This document shows, piece by piece, positions 25,609 to 36,290 of a stretch of DNA of 64,000 nucleotides. The notes below the pieces were generated by a model. It was not told the origin of the DNA and did not search any database. It saw nothing but the letters and a program-made list of their open reading frames with translations. Made by a program: the position numbers and the translations under genes. Numbering within the stretch: the stretch's first letter is position 1; each line of letters opens with the position of its first letter. This stretch comes from Roseimaritima ulvae (GTDB lineage Bacteria > Planctomycetota > Planctomycetia > Pirellulales > Pirellulaceae), in the NCBI RefSeq assembly GCF_008065135.1, contig NZ_CP042914.1:7049404-7113403 (forward strand), given 5' to 3'.

Positions 25609-26748
25609 ATGCTTCGCATCCCCCCTTCGCTCCTACGCTGGCTTCACCGGCTCTCCAAAGCCGCCGGCATCCTGCTGGCGATGGGGCTGCTGATCGTCAC
25701 TATTGCCTGGCTGGCCGGGATGTTTGAGGACAAGGTGCCGCCGGGCTGGCAAGAACCCCAGGGACTACGGCTGAGCTCGCAACCCACCGACGTGGTCCAT
25801 GAAGTCGAAAAGGCAACGATCGAAGAGGCCGTGGGAACCCTCAGAGCGTCCAGCCGCACGATCGTGTCCTCGAAACTGATGGCCACCATCGATGAGATAA
25901 CGGTGGTGGCGGGCGACCAGGTGGAAAAGGGGCAAGTCTTGATTCGCTTGGACGACAAGGAATACCAAACTCGCTTGGCACAGGCCAAGCGGGCCTTGGA
26001 AGCGGCCACCGCCAACCGTGAGCAAGCTGAAAAACATTTCCAACGAGTACAAACCCTGGCCCAGCAAAACGCCGCCTCGCGATCGGATTTCGACAACGCC
26101 AGCCGCGATGTGCAAGTCACGATCGCCGAGGAGGCGCGGGCCATGCAGGCCGTGCGAGAAACCGAGGTGATGCTGTCCTACGCCACCGTCACAGCGGCTA
26201 AAAACGGCCGGATCGTCGACCGCAGTGCCGAACCCGGCGACGTCGCGCAACCGGGCCAACCAATCTTAACCCTGTACGACGAAACCTCGCTGCGGCTGGA
26301 AGCACCGGTCATGGAACACTTGGCCGTACAACTGCAACCGGGCGACGAGCTGGAAGTTTACGTCGACGCCCTGCAACGCAGCTTTCGCGCCAGCGTCGAC
26401 GAGATCGTCCCGCAAGCCGACGCGCCCAGCCGATCGTTTTTGGTCAAAGCCAGTTTGCCCAAGTCCGAACAGTTATACGAAGGCATGTTCGGACGACTGC
26501 GGATCCCCACCGGCCAACGTCGCCACCTGTGCTTGAACACCGACGCCATCGTGCGGATCGGACAATTGGAATTTGTCGACGTGGTGCTGTCCGACGACGT
26601 CCTGGAACGCCGGCTGATCAAAACCGGCAACCTGGGCATGCCTGGACGCCAGGAGGTCCTCAGTGGTGTAGATGTCGGCGAACGCGTGATCCTGCACGCG
26701 GTCGACCAATCTGCCACGGCTCCCGCGGAGGTCGGCAACGATGAATGA
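25609..26748 (+). CDS. RND efflux periplasmic adaptor
   Basis: A 379-residue membrane-fusion protein that links an RND pump to the outer membrane. It has an N-terminal membrane anchor (about 18-38), a barrel-sandwich lipoyl half (TIDEITVVAGDQVEKGQVLIRLDD, about 95-120), an alpha-hairpin coiled coil (about 120-185, LAQAKRALEAATANREQAEKHF), the second lipoyl half (ATVTAAKNGRIVDRSAEPGDVAQPGQPI) and beta-barrel/membrane-proximal domains to the end. Its last 8 bp overlap the start of the RND permease gene, so the two are translationally linked. No outer-membrane channel gene follows. Confidence 0.93.
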   Translation: MLRIPPSLLRWLHRLSKAAGILLAMGLLIVTIAWLAGMFEDKVPPGWQEPQGLRLSSQPTDVVHEVEKATIEEAVGTLRASSRTIVSSKLMATIDEITVVAGDQVEKGQVLIRLDDKEYQTRLAQAKRALEAATANREQAEKHFQRVQTLAQQNAASRSDFDNASRDVQVTIAEEARAMQAVRETEVMLSYATVTAAKNGRIVDRSAEPGDVAQPGQPILTLYDETSLRLEAPVMEHLAVQLQPGDELEVYVDALQRSFRASVDEIVPQADAPSRSFLVKASLPKSEQLYEGMFGRLRIPTGQRRHLCLNTDAIVRIGQLEFVDVVLSDDVLERRLIKTGNLGMPGRQEVLSGVDVGERVILHAVDQSATAPAEVGNDE

Positions 26749-29700
26749 GCCCGATCGCTCTCCCCTGCTTACCCGCATCGTCGAAGTCTTCCTGCGAGGC
26801 GACGTGGCGATCATGTTGATCGTGCTGTCGCTGTTGTTGGGTGCCGCGGCACTGACGCTGACACCTCGCGAGGAAGAACCTCAAATTGTCGTGCCGATGG
26901 CCGACGTGATGATCAGCGCACCGGGCCTGTCGGCGGCTGAAGTCGAACGTAAGATCACCGACCGCATCGAAAAACTGTTGTACCAGATCGATGGGGTCGA
27001 ATACGTGTATTCGATGTCTCGCCCCGGATCCTGCATTGTCACGGTACGCTTTTACGTGGGTGAAGACCGCGAAGATTCGCTGGTCAAGCTGTACAACAAG
27101 ATCGATTCCTCGACCGACACGATTCCGCCCTCGGTCAGCGCGTGGGTGGTCAAACCGATCGAGGTCGACGACGTGCCGATTGTGATCGCCACCTTGTGGT
27201 CGGAACAACCCGACCGCTACGGCGACCACCAACTGCGGCGTATCGGCGAGGAGCTGCAACACGAACTGCAATCGATCCCCAACACCAACCGTGTGGAAGT
27301 CATCGGCGGACGGCCGCGACGGATCAATGTGCAACTGGACGCGCTGCGGATGGCCGCGCATCAGACCTCGCCACTGCGTGTGGCGGCGGCCTTGCAAGCC
27401 CAGAATGTGACCCGTCGCAACGGTCAGTTCGAACAACAAAATCAATCCTTTCGCGTGGAAACCGGCACCTTCATCCGCGGCGTTGAAGATCTGCAAAACC
27501 TGGTCGTCGGTATCCACGCGGGCCGTCCGGTGTACCTGAAAAACATCGCTACCGTGGTTGACGGTCCCGCCGAAGCGGACAGCTACAGCTGGATCGGCTT
27601 CGGTCCCAGCGATGAAGCCCACGCAGGAGAATCTCAGGTGTATCCCGCGGTCAACCTATCGGTCGCCAAACGCAAGGGCAGCAATGCGGTTCGCGTGGCC
27701 GCCGCGGTACACGAGAAAATGGAACAACTGGCCGAGACGCACCTGCCCGAGGGCGTGCAGTACCGCATTACCCGCGACTATGGTGAAACGGCCAACGACA
27801 AAGTCAACGAACTGGTGGAAGGCCTGGTCGTGGCCGTGTTGACGGTGATCGGGTTGATCGGTTTAACAATGGGCTGGCGACCGGCGTTGGTGATCGCGCT
27901 GGCGATTCCCGTGTGTTATAGCCTAACCCTATTTATCAATCTGATGGTCGGCTACTCGATCAACCGCGTGACCATGTTCGCGTTGATTTTGGCGCTCGGG
28001 TTGTTGGTCGACGACCCCATCACCGACGTCGAAAATATCGCCCGCTACTTCGCCATGAAGGTGCTACCGCCGCGGGAATCGGTACTGCGAGCCGTCCAGG
28101 AAGTCCGCCCGGCATTGCTGCTGTCGACCCTGGCGATCATCGCCAGTTTCCTGCCGCTGGCCTTTATCACCGGCATGATGGGGCCATACATGGGACCGAT
28201 GGCGCTAAACGTCCCGCTGACCGTTACGATTTCCACCATCGTCGCTTTTGTGATCACGCCCTGGTTGGCCATGGTCTCGCTGAAGCAACTGGACAATTCG
28301 CGCAGCGAACAGGAATTCGACATCACGCGGATGCCGCTGTACCGCGTGTCGCGAGCCGTGTTGAGCCCGATCCTGCGAGGCCGTCTACCGGCCGTCGGAG
28401 TCCTGTTGGCGATTCTAGCCTTGCTGGCCGCGGCGGTCACCTTGCCGGTGTTCCGCCTGGTGCCGGTCAAGATGCTGCCGTATGACAATAAGAACGAATT
28501 CCAGCTGGTTGTCGACATGCCCGAAAGCACCACCTTGGAACGCACCGATGCGGTCGCGCGCCGGCTGGGCACCTACCTGGGTGGGCTGGCCGATGTTCGC
28601 GACTACGAAGTTTTTGTAGGGCTCAGTTCGCCGATCGACTTCAACGGCCTGGTCCGCCATTACTTTTTGCGAGAAGGCAATCATGTGGCCGACATCCGCG
28701 TCAACCTGGTGGGCAAAGAGCATCGCGTGCAACAATCGCACGAGTTGATTCTGCGGATCCGCAACGACATCACACGGCTGGCCGACTCGCTGGGCGCCAA
28801 GGTCAAACTGGTCGAAGTCCCGCCGGGTCCGCCGGTGATGGCGTCGATCACGGCGGAGGTCTACGGGCCACCCGAAGGCGACTATGCCGACCAAATCGCT
28901 CTGGCGCGACAGGTCGAAGCGCGACTCGCGGTCGAACCGGGGCTGGTCGACTTGGATGTCAGTGCCGAAGACGATCAGGTTCGCTATGTGTTTGAAACCG
29001 ACAAACCCAAAGCCGCTCTTTCGGGCATTTCCACACAAATGATCGCCGACACGGTGGCCGCGGTACTCAGCGGTCACAAAGCCACGGTGCTGCACTTGCC
29101 TGAAGAAGTCGATCCGCTGTGGATTGAACTAAAACTGCCGCTGGCCAACCGTTCGGCCCTGGATGATCTGGAAGAGATCTACGTACAGGGCGAAACCGGC
29201 AATGTCGTGCAACTGGGCTCGCTGGGCAGCTTTCGCGAGACCGTCGAAGACAAGACGATCTATCACAAGAACTTGCAGCGCGTGGTGTACGTGTATGCTG
29301 AAGTCGCCGGTCGACCGCCGGCCGACGCGATCATGGACGTGGAATGGGATCGTCAAACCGGCCCCGTCACCGCCGACGCGCCGCCGGCCGCCATTGAGCC
29401 GCGGCCCTTGGAAGATCGTTCCTGGCTGTCGATCGGCGGCGGGATCCCCTGGTCGGTCCCGGCCGCATATTCCGTCGTCTGGTCGGGCGAAGGCGAATGG
29501 GACATCACGCTGGACGTGTTCCGCGATCTGGGCCTGGCCTTCGGAGCGGCCTTGTTGGGGATCTTTGTGATCCTGATGTTCCAGACCGGCTCCCGCATCC
29601 TGCCGCTGCTGATCATGTCCGCCATCCCGTTGACGATGATCGGTATCATGCCGGGATTCTGGTTGCTAAACCTGATTATGGATCAACCGATCGACGGGCA

Positions 29701-30040
29701 TCCCAACCCGGTGTTTTTTACCGCCACGGCGATGATCGGCATGATCGCGCTGGCGGGAATCGTGGTCCGCAATTCGGTCGTGCTGATCGACTTCATTCAC
29801 CTGGCTTTGGCCGAAGGGCACGACCTGCGGGAAGCCATTATTCGCAGCGTCGCCGTTCGCACTCGACCGATCCTCTTAACCGCCGGCACGACGCTGCTGG
29901 CCAACTGGGTGATCACCCTGGACCCGGTGTTTTCGGGGCTGGCCTGGGCGATCATCTTTGGCATCCTGACCTCCACCGGGTTCACCCTGATCGTGATTCC
30001 CGCGGCTTATTGGTTGCTGTACCAAGGCAAAACAACCTAA
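26741..30040 (+). CDS. RND efflux permease
   Basis: A 1,099-residue inner-membrane pump of the AcrB/HAE1-CzcA superfamily. It has the expected pattern: a first membrane helix (about 20-40), a large periplasmic loop, helices 2-6 (about 360-510) with the proton-relay segment LILALGLLVDDPITDVENIARY in helix 4 (the paired Asp residues are present), a linker helix, a second periplasmic loop (about 590-900) and helices 8-12 (about 930-1095). The second loop carries a proline-rich insert near 880. Substrate class cannot be settled by eye. The upstream P1B ATPase and matched sigma-54 promoters favour a metal or general stress role. A palindromic repeat follows the stop codon. Confidence 0.93.
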   Translation: MNEPDRSPLLTRIVEVFLRGDVAIMLIVLSLLLGAAALTLTPREEEPQIVVPMADVMISAPGLSAAEVERKITDRIEKLLYQIDGVEYVYSMSRPGSCIVTVRFYVGEDREDSLVKLYNKIDSSTDTIPPSVSAWVVKPIEVDDVPIVIATLWSEQPDRYGDHQLRRIGEELQHELQSIPNTNRVEVIGGRPRRINVQLDALRMAAHQTSPLRVAAALQAQNVTRRNGQFEQQNQSFRVETGTFIRGVEDLQNLVVGIHAGRPVYLKNIATVVDGPAEADSYSWIGFGPSDEAHAGESQVYPAVNLSVAKRKGSNAVRVAAAVHEKMEQLAETHLPEGVQYRITRDYGETANDKVNELVEGLVVAVLTVIGLIGLTMGWRPALVIALAIPVCYSLTLFINLMVGYSINRVTMFALILALGLLVDDPITDVENIARYFAMKVLPPRESVLRAVQEVRPALLLSTLAIIASFLPLAFITGMMGPYMGPMALNVPLTVTISTIVAFVITPWLAMVSLKQLDNSRSEQEFDITRMPLYRVSRAVLSPILRGRLPAVGVLLAILALLAAAVTLPVFRLVPVKMLPYDNKNEFQLVVDMPESTTLERTDAVARRLGTYLGGLADVRDYEVFVGLSSPIDFNGLVRHYFLREGNHVADIRVNLVGKEHRVQQSHELILRIRNDITRLADSLGAKVKLVEVPPGPPVMASITAEVYGPPEGDYADQIALARQVEARLAVEPGLVDLDVSAEDDQVRYVFETDKPKAALSGISTQMIADTVAAVLSGHKATVLHLPEEVDPLWIELKLPLANRSALDDLEEIYVQGETGNVVQLGSLGSFRETVEDKTIYHKNLQRVVYVYAEVAGRPPADAIMDVEWDRQTGPVTADAPPAAIEPRPLEDRSWLSIGGGIPWSVPAAYSVVWSGEGEWDITLDVFRDLGLAFGAALLGIFVILMFQTGSRILPLLIMSAIPLTMIGIMPGFWLLNLIMDQPIDGHPNPVFFTATAMIGMIALAGIVVRNSVVLIDFIHLALAEGHDLREAIIRSVAVRTRPILLTAGTTLLANWVITLDPVFSGLAWAIIFGILTSTGFTLIVIPAAYWLLYQGKTT

Positions 30041-30065
30041 TGCACCAGTCCCCCAAGTAGCCGAA

Positions 30066-30120
30066 AACCCTCCCCTCGCTGACGCTCGACTCTCCCAGGG
30101 GAAGGATAAAGTGAGGGCGT
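30066..30120. repeat. palindromic intergenic repeat, copy 2
   Basis: CTCGCTGACGCTCGACTCTC (30074-30093) followed by CCAGGGGAAGGATAAAGTGAGGG repeats the core of the element at 18416-18525. It sits between the convergent RND permease and DUF1559-operon genes. Confidence 0.7.
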
Positions 30121-30184
30121 ATGGCAATTCAGTGCAATACCACGCACCGCAAAGCTGCTCCCGGCCCGTGACCGCTTGAGATCC

Positions 30185-30555
30185 TCAGCGCTGCACCTGA
30201 TCGTCCAGCAACCGCCGGCAATTCTTGGCGGCTCGCTGCCAGCGCCCCGCCCTGGCATCCGCCACGATCGCCTGCAGTGCCTGGTGAGAGGCATCCGCGG
30301 TGCCCTCCTGCATCGCCGCGTCCAGCAACCCTTCGATCTGCTCCAGGCCCGCTTCGCTCCGCTGATTGCATACCCGGTACAGCGCGATCGTGGTGTCGTA
30401 CTGATTTTCGTTCAGCTGCAGTGGTGGTCGCGTCAGCCACCAGGCTGCCACGGCCAGCCCCACGGTGGCCAACACCGCAGCAACGCCCAGCTTGATCTTC
30501 GCATTGCCGGCGGACGGATCGGTTCCGCGCGACTTGTGTGTATAGCGAGCCGACA

Positions 30556-30556
<1 letters not shown>
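30185..30556 (-). CDS. small single-pass membrane protein
   Basis: A 123-residue protein with one membrane segment (about 22-42, KLGVAAVLATVGLAVAAWWL) and a helical periplasmic part (IEGLLDAAMQEGTADASHQAL). The ATG at 30556 overlaps the TAA of the DUF1559 gene (TAATG) and has GGGAGG 5 nt upstream, so it is co-translated with that gene. I recognise no family. The coupling suggests it works with the prepilin-like protein, for example in its processing or membrane placement, but this is inference. Confidence 0.75.
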
Positions 30557-31719
<1,163 letters not shown>

Positions 31720-31738
31720 TCCAGCTTAGCAACCCAAA

Positions 31739-31756
31739 AGTTAGCCCGCGCTAACT
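31739..31756. promoter_or_regulatory. operator-like palindrome 1
   Basis: AGTTAG-CCCGCG-CTAACT: perfect 6-bp arms around a 6-nt centre, 20 bp upstream of the DUF1559 start. Resembles DtxR-family boxes (GTTAG...CTAAC). A second copy with the same geometry follows at 31808. Confidence 0.55.
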
Positions 31757-31807
31757 ATAAATTTCGAAAACAAACCGGGGTGCGGACACCTCGGCCTACC
31801 TTGCAAA

Positions 31808-31825
31808 AGTTAGCAGCAACTAACT
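31808..31825. promoter_or_regulatory. operator-like palindrome 2
   Basis: AGTTAG-CAGCAA-CTAACT: the same arms and spacing as the site at 31739-31756, 69 bp away, between the DUF1559 gene and the divergent MntR-like regulator. A candidate binding site for that regulator. Confidence 0.55.
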
Positions 31826-31988
31826 TGCCGTCTGAATCTATGCGGCTCGCGTGCGAAATAAAAGGGGGTACTGATATTTTTTCAGATTTAGTAAATTGGC
31901 GGCTCGCCCCCAGCAACCACACCGCTGGGAGCCAACCACGGGTTCCGCGACGGCGCCCCGCACACCGCCCCAACCGCGAGCAGGCAAT

Positions 31989-32396
31989 TTGGCAGAGCGC
32001 ATTCATAAACGCACCCGTAACGATCACGCCACGGAGGTTGCCGAAGACTATGTCGAAGCGATCGCCGAAACGATTTCCGCCAAGGGTCTCTGTCGCTCGA
32101 TCGATCTGGTCCAGCACTTCGCCGTCACTCACGCCACGGTCAACAACACCGTGGCTCGGCTGCAGCGCGATGGGCTGGTTACCACCGAGCCCTATCAGCC
32201 GATCGAATTAACGGCGGCGGGCAAACAATTGGCCACCGCCTCGCGGAAGCGGCATGAGACGGTGCAGGCGTTTTTGGAAGCCATGGGCGTGAGTTCCCAA
32301 ACGGCGGCCATCGACAGCGAAGGTATCGAACACCACGTCAGCAAAGAAACCCTGCAAGCCATGCGACGGATCTTAAAGCACGGCTGGCCGCGGTAG
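31989..32396 (+). CDS. mntR: MntR-like DtxR-family metal regulator
   Basis: A winged-helix regulator of the manganese-responsive MntR group. The N-terminal part has the helix-turn-helix (VAEDYVEAIAETI, then CRSIDLVQHFAVTHATVNNTVARLQRDGLVTTEPYQPIELT). The dimerisation/metal domain carries ERHETVQAFL-like and DSEGIEHHVSKETLQAM segments, where the Glu and His residues bind metal. I place the start at the TTG at 31989 (135 residues) because the product then has normal length. No strong ribosome binding site is seen, and the frame is open back to 31896. Two palindromes lie upstream, so autoregulation and control of the divergent gene are plausible. Confidence 0.8.
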   Translation: MAERIHKRTRNDHATEVAEDYVEAIAETISAKGLCRSIDLVQHFAVTHATVNNTVARLQRDGLVTTEPYQPIELTAAGKQLATASRKRHETVQAFLEAMGVSSQTAAIDSEGIEHHVSKETLQAMRRILKHGWPR

Positions 32397-32429
32397 CCCC
32401 ACCCGCGTGAACGGACGCTCGCGGCCGCG

Positions 32430-33800
32430 TTACAGGTCGATGGACAGTCGCATTCCCAACACGGTGGCCGTGTCGTTGCGTTCGTTGGCTGGCTCGACAA
32501 ATTGCAGGTCGGTTGTCAGGAAACACCAGGGTGTGATCGCGGCGTTATAGTACAACTCGCCGCCCTGGACGTCGTCCAGAGGAATGAGAGGGCTGGCCAA
32601 CGCTTTCAAGTCGCTGCTCAAGCCACTGTAGAAATAGGCCGCCCCCATGCGGTCCTGGGGTCGGCTGCGGACCAGCCCCTGGGCATCCAAGGAAACGTTC
32701 ATGCACCACTGATAGGGAGACGTCTCGGGATCGGCTAGCCCCCACTGACTGAACAGCCCGATGTTGCGATTTTTGTCGCAACGATCCGCCCACAACTGTT
32801 GCTCCAGAATATACGTGGCGCTCCAGCTGCCTTCCGCGTTCGGCACTACCAGACCATCGCCGGGTACAAACGCCCAGCCGTTGGGATCCAGCGAGTTAAA
32901 AGTTCCGGTTCCGTAGGTTCCCATAAATAGATGCGACCCCGGTTGCCCACCCAGGTTTGTAAAAAACCGCCATAAGCCGGCGATGTTGGCACCATTATCA
33001 AACAGTTCGCTCAAACCCGTAGTGGTCGAAATATTATTGCTGTCGTAGACCAGCAGGCCGCCTTGGATACGCCGCTCGTTCAGCTTCAACACGCCCGCCC
33101 CGTTAAACGACAGCGGAATTGTGGTGGCGATGGTTAGCGGCAAAAACGACGAAGCGTTCATGAAGCGATCGATACCGCGTCCGGTCTGCGGATAGATCGT
33201 ATTGAACAAATCCAAGGCATTGATCTTGCCAAACGTAATCGCCCAATCCTCGCTGCAGGCCTGCAGCACCTGAAATCCCGTGATCGCCGTTTCGTGTTCC
33301 AAATTCGGCATCAACATATTGGCGTTGGAAGGCGCCAAACCAACCGCGTCTCGCAGCGTGGCTTCGCCGAACCGCGTCTCGGCGTGCAGCAACAGCGTAA
33401 AGCCCTCGTTCAAACCCAACGGTTCGCCCAAAAACGTCAGGTTGTAGTCCAGCTTGCCGCCGTACCGGAAGGTCTCGTTGTTGCCTCCGCTGGTGACGCC
33501 CTGATAGAACTGAGTAGCGCGGATATCAGCGACCACACCGTGCTCGGCCAGGCAGCTTCGCAGTCCGCCCCAATCGCCCAGCATGTGGTCCCCGCCGAAG
33601 CATTGTTCGCACAGACCGCAGCTGCACCGCTCGCCGTTTCCGTACAAAGAATCGCACCCACCGAGGCGATCACAACTGGAATCCGAATCGCAAAACGCTC
33701 CGCAGTTGCCGCTGCACTGATCGCATTGAGCGTACAGCGGAGTCGAATGTGTTGCGATCAAGGCCACCAGTGACGCGGCGATAAAGCGAATCCATGCCAT
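32430..33800 (-). CDS. OprB-type carbohydrate porin with Cys-rich N-terminus
   Basis: A 456-residue outer-membrane porin. The signal peptide is MAWIRFIAASLVALIATHSTPLYA, with cleavage probably before QCDQC. A short segment with ten cysteines (about residues 25-69) follows, unusual for this family. Next come the OprB landmarks GDWGGLRSCLAEHGV, the beta-strand-rich body (LDYNLTFLGEPLGL, EDWAITFGKINALDLFN) and the typical C-terminal end YYNAAITPWCFLTTDLQFVEPA with a final strand ending LRLSIDL-like. The ATG at 33800 was chosen for the signal peptide. It probably allows sugar or other small-solute entry across the outer membrane. It is convergent with the MntR-like gene. Confidence 0.85.
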   Translation of the reverse strand: MAWIRFIAASLVALIATHSTPLYAQCDQCSGNCGAFCDSDSSCDRLGGCDSLYGNGERCSCGLCEQCFGGDHMLGDWGGLRSCLAEHGVVADIRATQFYQGVTSGGNNETFRYGGKLDYNLTFLGEPLGLNEGFTLLLHAETRFGEATLRDAVGLAPSNANMLMPNLEHETAITGFQVLQACSEDWAITFGKINALDLFNTIYPQTGRGIDRFMNASSFLPLTIATTIPLSFNGAGVLKLNERRIQGGLLVYDSNNISTTTGLSELFDNGANIAGLWRFFTNLGGQPGSHLFMGTYGTGTFNSLDPNGWAFVPGDGLVVPNAEGSWSATYILEQQLWADRCDKNRNIGLFSQWGLADPETSPYQWCMNVSLDAQGLVRSRPQDRMGAAYFYSGLSSDLKALASPLIPLDDVQGGELYYNAAITPWCFLTTDLQFVEPANERNDTATVLGMRLSIDL

Positions 33801-34040
33801 CAAGCGACCCCCGTTAAATGCTTCCCAATTAGCTTCCCTCGGCCCGTTGCTGGAGAACGCTGTAGTTTCGGATTCGGCGCGGCAGCGGGGGTAGCTTAAG
33901 CACTCACGCGGTATGGCCGGCAACACCGCTGACCACGTAGGGTCTGTGGCGGAGGCAGCGATTGTGAGGCCGCTGTACGCCCAACCTTAACGTTGTTGGT
34001 GGCAACCGAGCGACCTGCCGGGCGGCACGCAGAGCGAGCC

Positions 34041-35050
34041 TTACAGCACCGGTCCCAGAGTGGCAAAGATATTGTTCCACAATCGACGCAACGGGGACCA
34101 GGCCTGCACGTCGGGCAACGTCACGGCATCGGCCTGGGCGATGTAGTCATGCTGACGTTGGATCACCGCGGCGGTGAACCGCGGATCGTGCAGCAGAATG
34201 TCGTTTTCATAATTCAGGTCGAAGCTTCGCAGATCCATGTTGGTCGATCCCAACAACGTCACCATGCCGTCAACCGTCAGGGTTTTGGAGTGCAGCAGGC
34301 CACCGTTAAACTCGTAGATTTTGACACCGGCCTCCAGCAAGCGGCGGTAGTAGCTGCGACTGACCGCTGCCACCACCCAGGAATCATTGCGTTTGGGAAA
34401 CACCAACGTGACGTTTACTCCGCGGTAGGCCGCCCCAACGATCGCATCCAAGACCGTCGAATCCGGGACGAAATACGGCGTCGAAATCAGCAGATCTTGC
34501 TGCGCGGTAGCCATTAGCGTTGAGAACAACTGCGGCGTTGCTCCGCGGCGTTCGGTCGGACCATCACCAAATACTTGCGCCGGAAACCCGCCGGGCAACG
34601 CTTCGCTGTGCAGTGGAAAGTCGCTGAGCGCGGCATCCGGGCGATTGAGCATCCAGTCGCTGGCGAACAATAGCTGATTCTGAGCCACCACCGGCCCTTC
34701 AAATCGCCCCATGATGTCCACCCAGGGAGCATACCGAGCCTTCACCCGGAATTCGGGGTCGGCACAGTTTTGGCTACCGCAATACGTAATCCGTCCATCG
34801 ATGATCGAGATCTTGCGATGATTGCGCAAATCGACGCGGCTGAACACGATGGTGCGAAGCAGGTGTCGAAACGACAAAGCCACCTGCACCTCCACGCCAG
34901 TCGAGCACTCGATGACAGGTCATCACGCCACAAAACGCGGGCGGTGAAGATGACGACCAGCAACACATGAATAATCGAGAGGGTAATCACACGGCGTACG
35001 CTGGTTAAAAATGTGTTGCGCAGAAATAGGCACAGCCAAACTGCCGCCAA
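34041..35050 (-). pseudogene. cardiolipin synthase with internal deletion
   Basis: The C-terminal 284 residues (34041-34895) are a good match to cardiolipin synthase/phospholipase D: a first HKD motif in LRNHRKISIIDG, CGSQNCADPEF, WVDIMGRFEGP, TPYFVPDSTVLDAI, and a second HKD motif in LLHSKTLTVDG and LLGSTNMDLRSFDLN-E. The N-terminal membrane part is found in another frame at about 34900-35050 (VITLSIIHVLLVVIFTARVL, SSSARLAW). At about 34900 the sequence jumps from the first membrane region directly to the end of the first half-domain, so roughly 140-150 codons are missing and the frame shifts. The residual frame could still be expressed, but as a cardiolipin synthase it looks broken. It lies directly behind jetD. 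Confidence 0.75.
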
Positions 35051-35052
35051 TT

Positions 35053-36219
35053 CTATAATGTCTTGAGGTTCAGTTGTTCGACAACTGTTTGCATCGGCAA
35101 ATGCTCCTGCTCAATCCGGGTATTATTGGCGCATAGATGCTGGTAACAACGCTGCTCTTGATCGGTCAGGTTGTCCAGAATTTTGGCTGCCACGGCATTT
35201 CCAGGGGTTGCCAGGTGCGAGAATTGGTCGACTGTAGGCTGACACATCAACAGACTCTGTGTCGCCGGCAGCAGTTGCCGGAGTCGATCCAGGATCGCAT
35301 AGCCCTCCGCATCTAAATCGCCCCAGTAATAAACATGATTCTGTTTTAGCCATTCGATCGCCGATAGCTGGGTGACTCCATTGCCCAGGCCCCCTAGGGC
35401 CAGCGAGCGATTCATTCGGGGCAACGACAACAGGCTGACTTTGTTTTCGACAATGATAATGCCCACCTCCCTGACAGCCAGCTTTGAAAGCGAGTCAGCG
35501 GGCAGGGACAGTTCCGCAAATGGCAGGCCCAACTCCTGCTGCAGCTCGACATCGAGCACGCGAAGTAAATAATGCGGTCGCGCATAGCGGAGTCCGTACC
35601 GCGGTTCGAAAGCATCATAGCCATACCGCAGGTCAATCGCGTGGGAGGGCAAAACGATGTCCAGCCACGTAGCCAGCCGCCGGCGATGCCCCTCGATCAA
35701 CTTAGTGGAAACCGGGACCGGCAGTTCACGGGCAAAACAGTCCGGTCGTGGATGCGCAACAAAATAGTCGACGATGCTCAGCAAGTCATCCAGAACGTCC
35801 GCGCATTCAAGCAGCGATTTCCAGTGGGTACTGGTTGTCAGCCAGTGGTTAAGCAAGGGTTGTCGCCGCCGCAGCGTGGCAACGGCCGCTTGCAAACGCT
35901 GCCACGGTTCTTCGCATTTGGCTAATTGCACCAGATCGTCCATCGTATCGATCATGATCGCGTCAGGAAAACGGTTCAAACCATGCGTGCGGCTACGTCG
36001 CGTCTGCCAAACAACACGGTAACCATGCCCCAGCGACTCCTTGCTGGCATCACGCAGCCGTTCCACATCGACGATCGCCCGAGCGTGATCCGGGGGGAGC
36101 GTCAAGTTGGCGGGCAGGCGATAGGGAAAAAAAGAAGCAAGTCGTCCCTGCAACCACTCCTTGACCACTTTGCCAAATAGCCGAGACGCCTTTGCTTCGA
36201 TTTGCTGTGAAGTAATCAT
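35053..36219 (-). CDS. jetD: Wadjet nuclease subunit JetD
   Basis: A 388-residue protein of the Wadjet JetD family (DUF3322 N-terminal, DUF2220 TOPRIM-like C-terminal). The TOPRIM catalytic residues are visible: Glu258 in IIIVENKVSLLSLP and Asp301/Asp303 in YYWGDLDAEGYAIL. The GGLGNGV loop (276-281) lies between them. In the known system JetD cuts circular plasmid DNA after loop extrusion by the JetABC SMC complex. It is the last gene of the jetA-jetB-jetC-jetD operon, 71 bp after jetC. The start is ATG at 36219. It appears intact. Confidence 0.93.
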   Translation of the reverse strand: MITSQQIEAKASRLFGKVVKEWLQGRLASFFPYRLPANLTLPPDHARAIVDVERLRDASKESLGHGYRVVWQTRRSRTHGLNRFPDAIMIDTMDDLVQLAKCEEPWQRLQAAVATLRRRQPLLNHWLTTSTHWKSLLECADVLDDLLSIVDYFVAHPRPDCFARELPVPVSTKLIEGHRRRLATWLDIVLPSHAIDLRYGYDAFEPRYGLRYARPHYLLRVLDVELQQELGLPFAELSLPADSLSKLAVREVGIIIVENKVSLLSLPRMNRSLALGGLGNGVTQLSAIEWLKQNHVYYWGDLDAEGYAILDRLRQLLPATQSLLMCQPTVDQFSHLATPGNAVAAKILDNLTDQEQRCYQHLCANNTRIEQEHLPMQTVVEQLNLKTL

Positions 36220-36290
36220 TAGTCACCGGCACGTCGAACGAGATGGTTTACGTATCCGCGGACGTCTGGGGACGTCTACGGGCTCAACAG

